From contig DDGE01000049.1 of assembly GCA_002337545.1 (NCBI GenBank), positions 26,722 to 33,356 of the forward strand: DNA of 6,635 bases, read 5' to 3'. Position numbers and translations under genes: made by a program. The stretch comes from Phycisphaerales bacterium UBA1910. GTDB taxonomy: Bacteria; Planctomycetota; Phycisphaerae; Phycisphaerales; UBA1924. The notes under the pieces are model-generated. The model was not told the DNA's origin, searched no databases, and saw only the letters and a program-made list of their open reading frames with translations. Shown here piece after piece: positions 6,409 through 6,635 of the stretch (its first letter is position 1; each line of letters begins with the position of its first letter).

Positions 6409-6635
6409 ATGAAGAAGTTAAACAGCACTCTGACCGCGTGCGCAGGCTTGGCGCTAGCGACAACACTCGTGAACGCCCAGTCTGCCCGTTCGGTTTCCAA
6501 GTCTGCCGGCACTGAAGCAATTCCGACCACCAAGATGCGTCCGCTGGAGCATCAATCCGCCGCAGTTCGTCGAGATCTCGCGGAACAGCGCGGGATTGTG
6601 CACTCTGTTGCACGGATGTGGAGCGAGTTGTTGCT
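6409..6635 (+). CDS. Exported protein of unknown function, N-terminal part (gene runs off window)
   Basis: ATG at 6409 is preceded by GGGGAG (6396-6401), a clear Shine-Dalgarno at 7 bases, which fixes the start and is the best ribosome binding site in the window. The 75 visible codons stay open to the edge. Residues 1-23 form a signal peptide: MKKLN start, hydrophobic stretch ACAGLALATTLV, then VNA with cleavage expected before Gln24. The mature start is Ser/Ala/Lys-rich and looks unstructured; from about residue 50 a charged, probably helical stretch (VRRDLAEQRGIVHSVARMW) begins. No family is recognised from this fragment. A periplasmic or secreted location is likely, and the function is open. 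It is divergent from ssrA and not in an operon with anything visible. Confidence 0.82.
   Translation, partial: MKKLNSTLTACAGLALATTLVNAQSARSVSKSAGTEAIPTTKMRPLEHQSAAVRRDLAEQRGIVHSVARMWSELL

Overview
The window looks like chromosomal DNA of a planctomycete, most likely of the class Phycisphaerae. This is inferred from one secreted protein that ends in a duplicated DxNxDGxxxxxDxxxFL dockerin-like motif (the type NCBI calls GC-type dockerin), from moderately high GC, and from a two-helix multi-PAS hybrid histidine kinase. No mobile element, CRISPR array, tRNA or rRNA is visible.

Layout. (1) Bases 1-2137, minus strand: a large exported protein whose start is inside the window and whose stop lies just beyond base 1. 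It has a signal sequence, a beta-propeller-like region, two cysteine-rich repeat modules and the terminal dockerin-like pair. (2) Bases 2138-2667: a 530-base divergent intergenic region. It holds a promoter-like element for the minus-strand gene, a 19-bp palindrome just downstream of its -10, and a pair of abutting hairpins of which the second is terminator-like. (3) Bases 2668-5730, plus strand: a 1020-residue membrane-bound hybrid sensor kinase (2 TM, 3 PAS, GAF, HisKA, HATPase, REC). (4) Bases 5762-6111, minus strand: a complete tmRNA gene (ssrA), convergent with the kinase across only 31 bases. Its predicted proteolysis tag is AEPQYALAA. (5) Bases 6112-6408: intergenic, with a -10-like element and a leader hairpin for ssrA, and a good ribosome binding site for the next gene. 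(6) Bases 6409-6635, plus strand: the first 75 codons of a small exported protein of unknown function.

How they work together: the four genes do not form an operon. ssrA is housekeeping (rescue of stalled ribosomes and tagging for proteolysis). The kinase is an orphan hybrid with no HPt domain or second response regulator next to it, so its phosphorelay partner must be elsewhere. The dockerin-type protein and the short exported protein act outside the cytoplasm. An imperfect palindrome, GCATGAAACTGTTT, lies upstream of both the kinase and the ssrA / exported-protein pair and may be a shared regulator site. I see no obviously new defence or biosynthetic system. The most useful leads are the cysteine-rich modules, the 19-bp operator-like palindrome, the unexplained structured intergenic region and the shared 14-mer.
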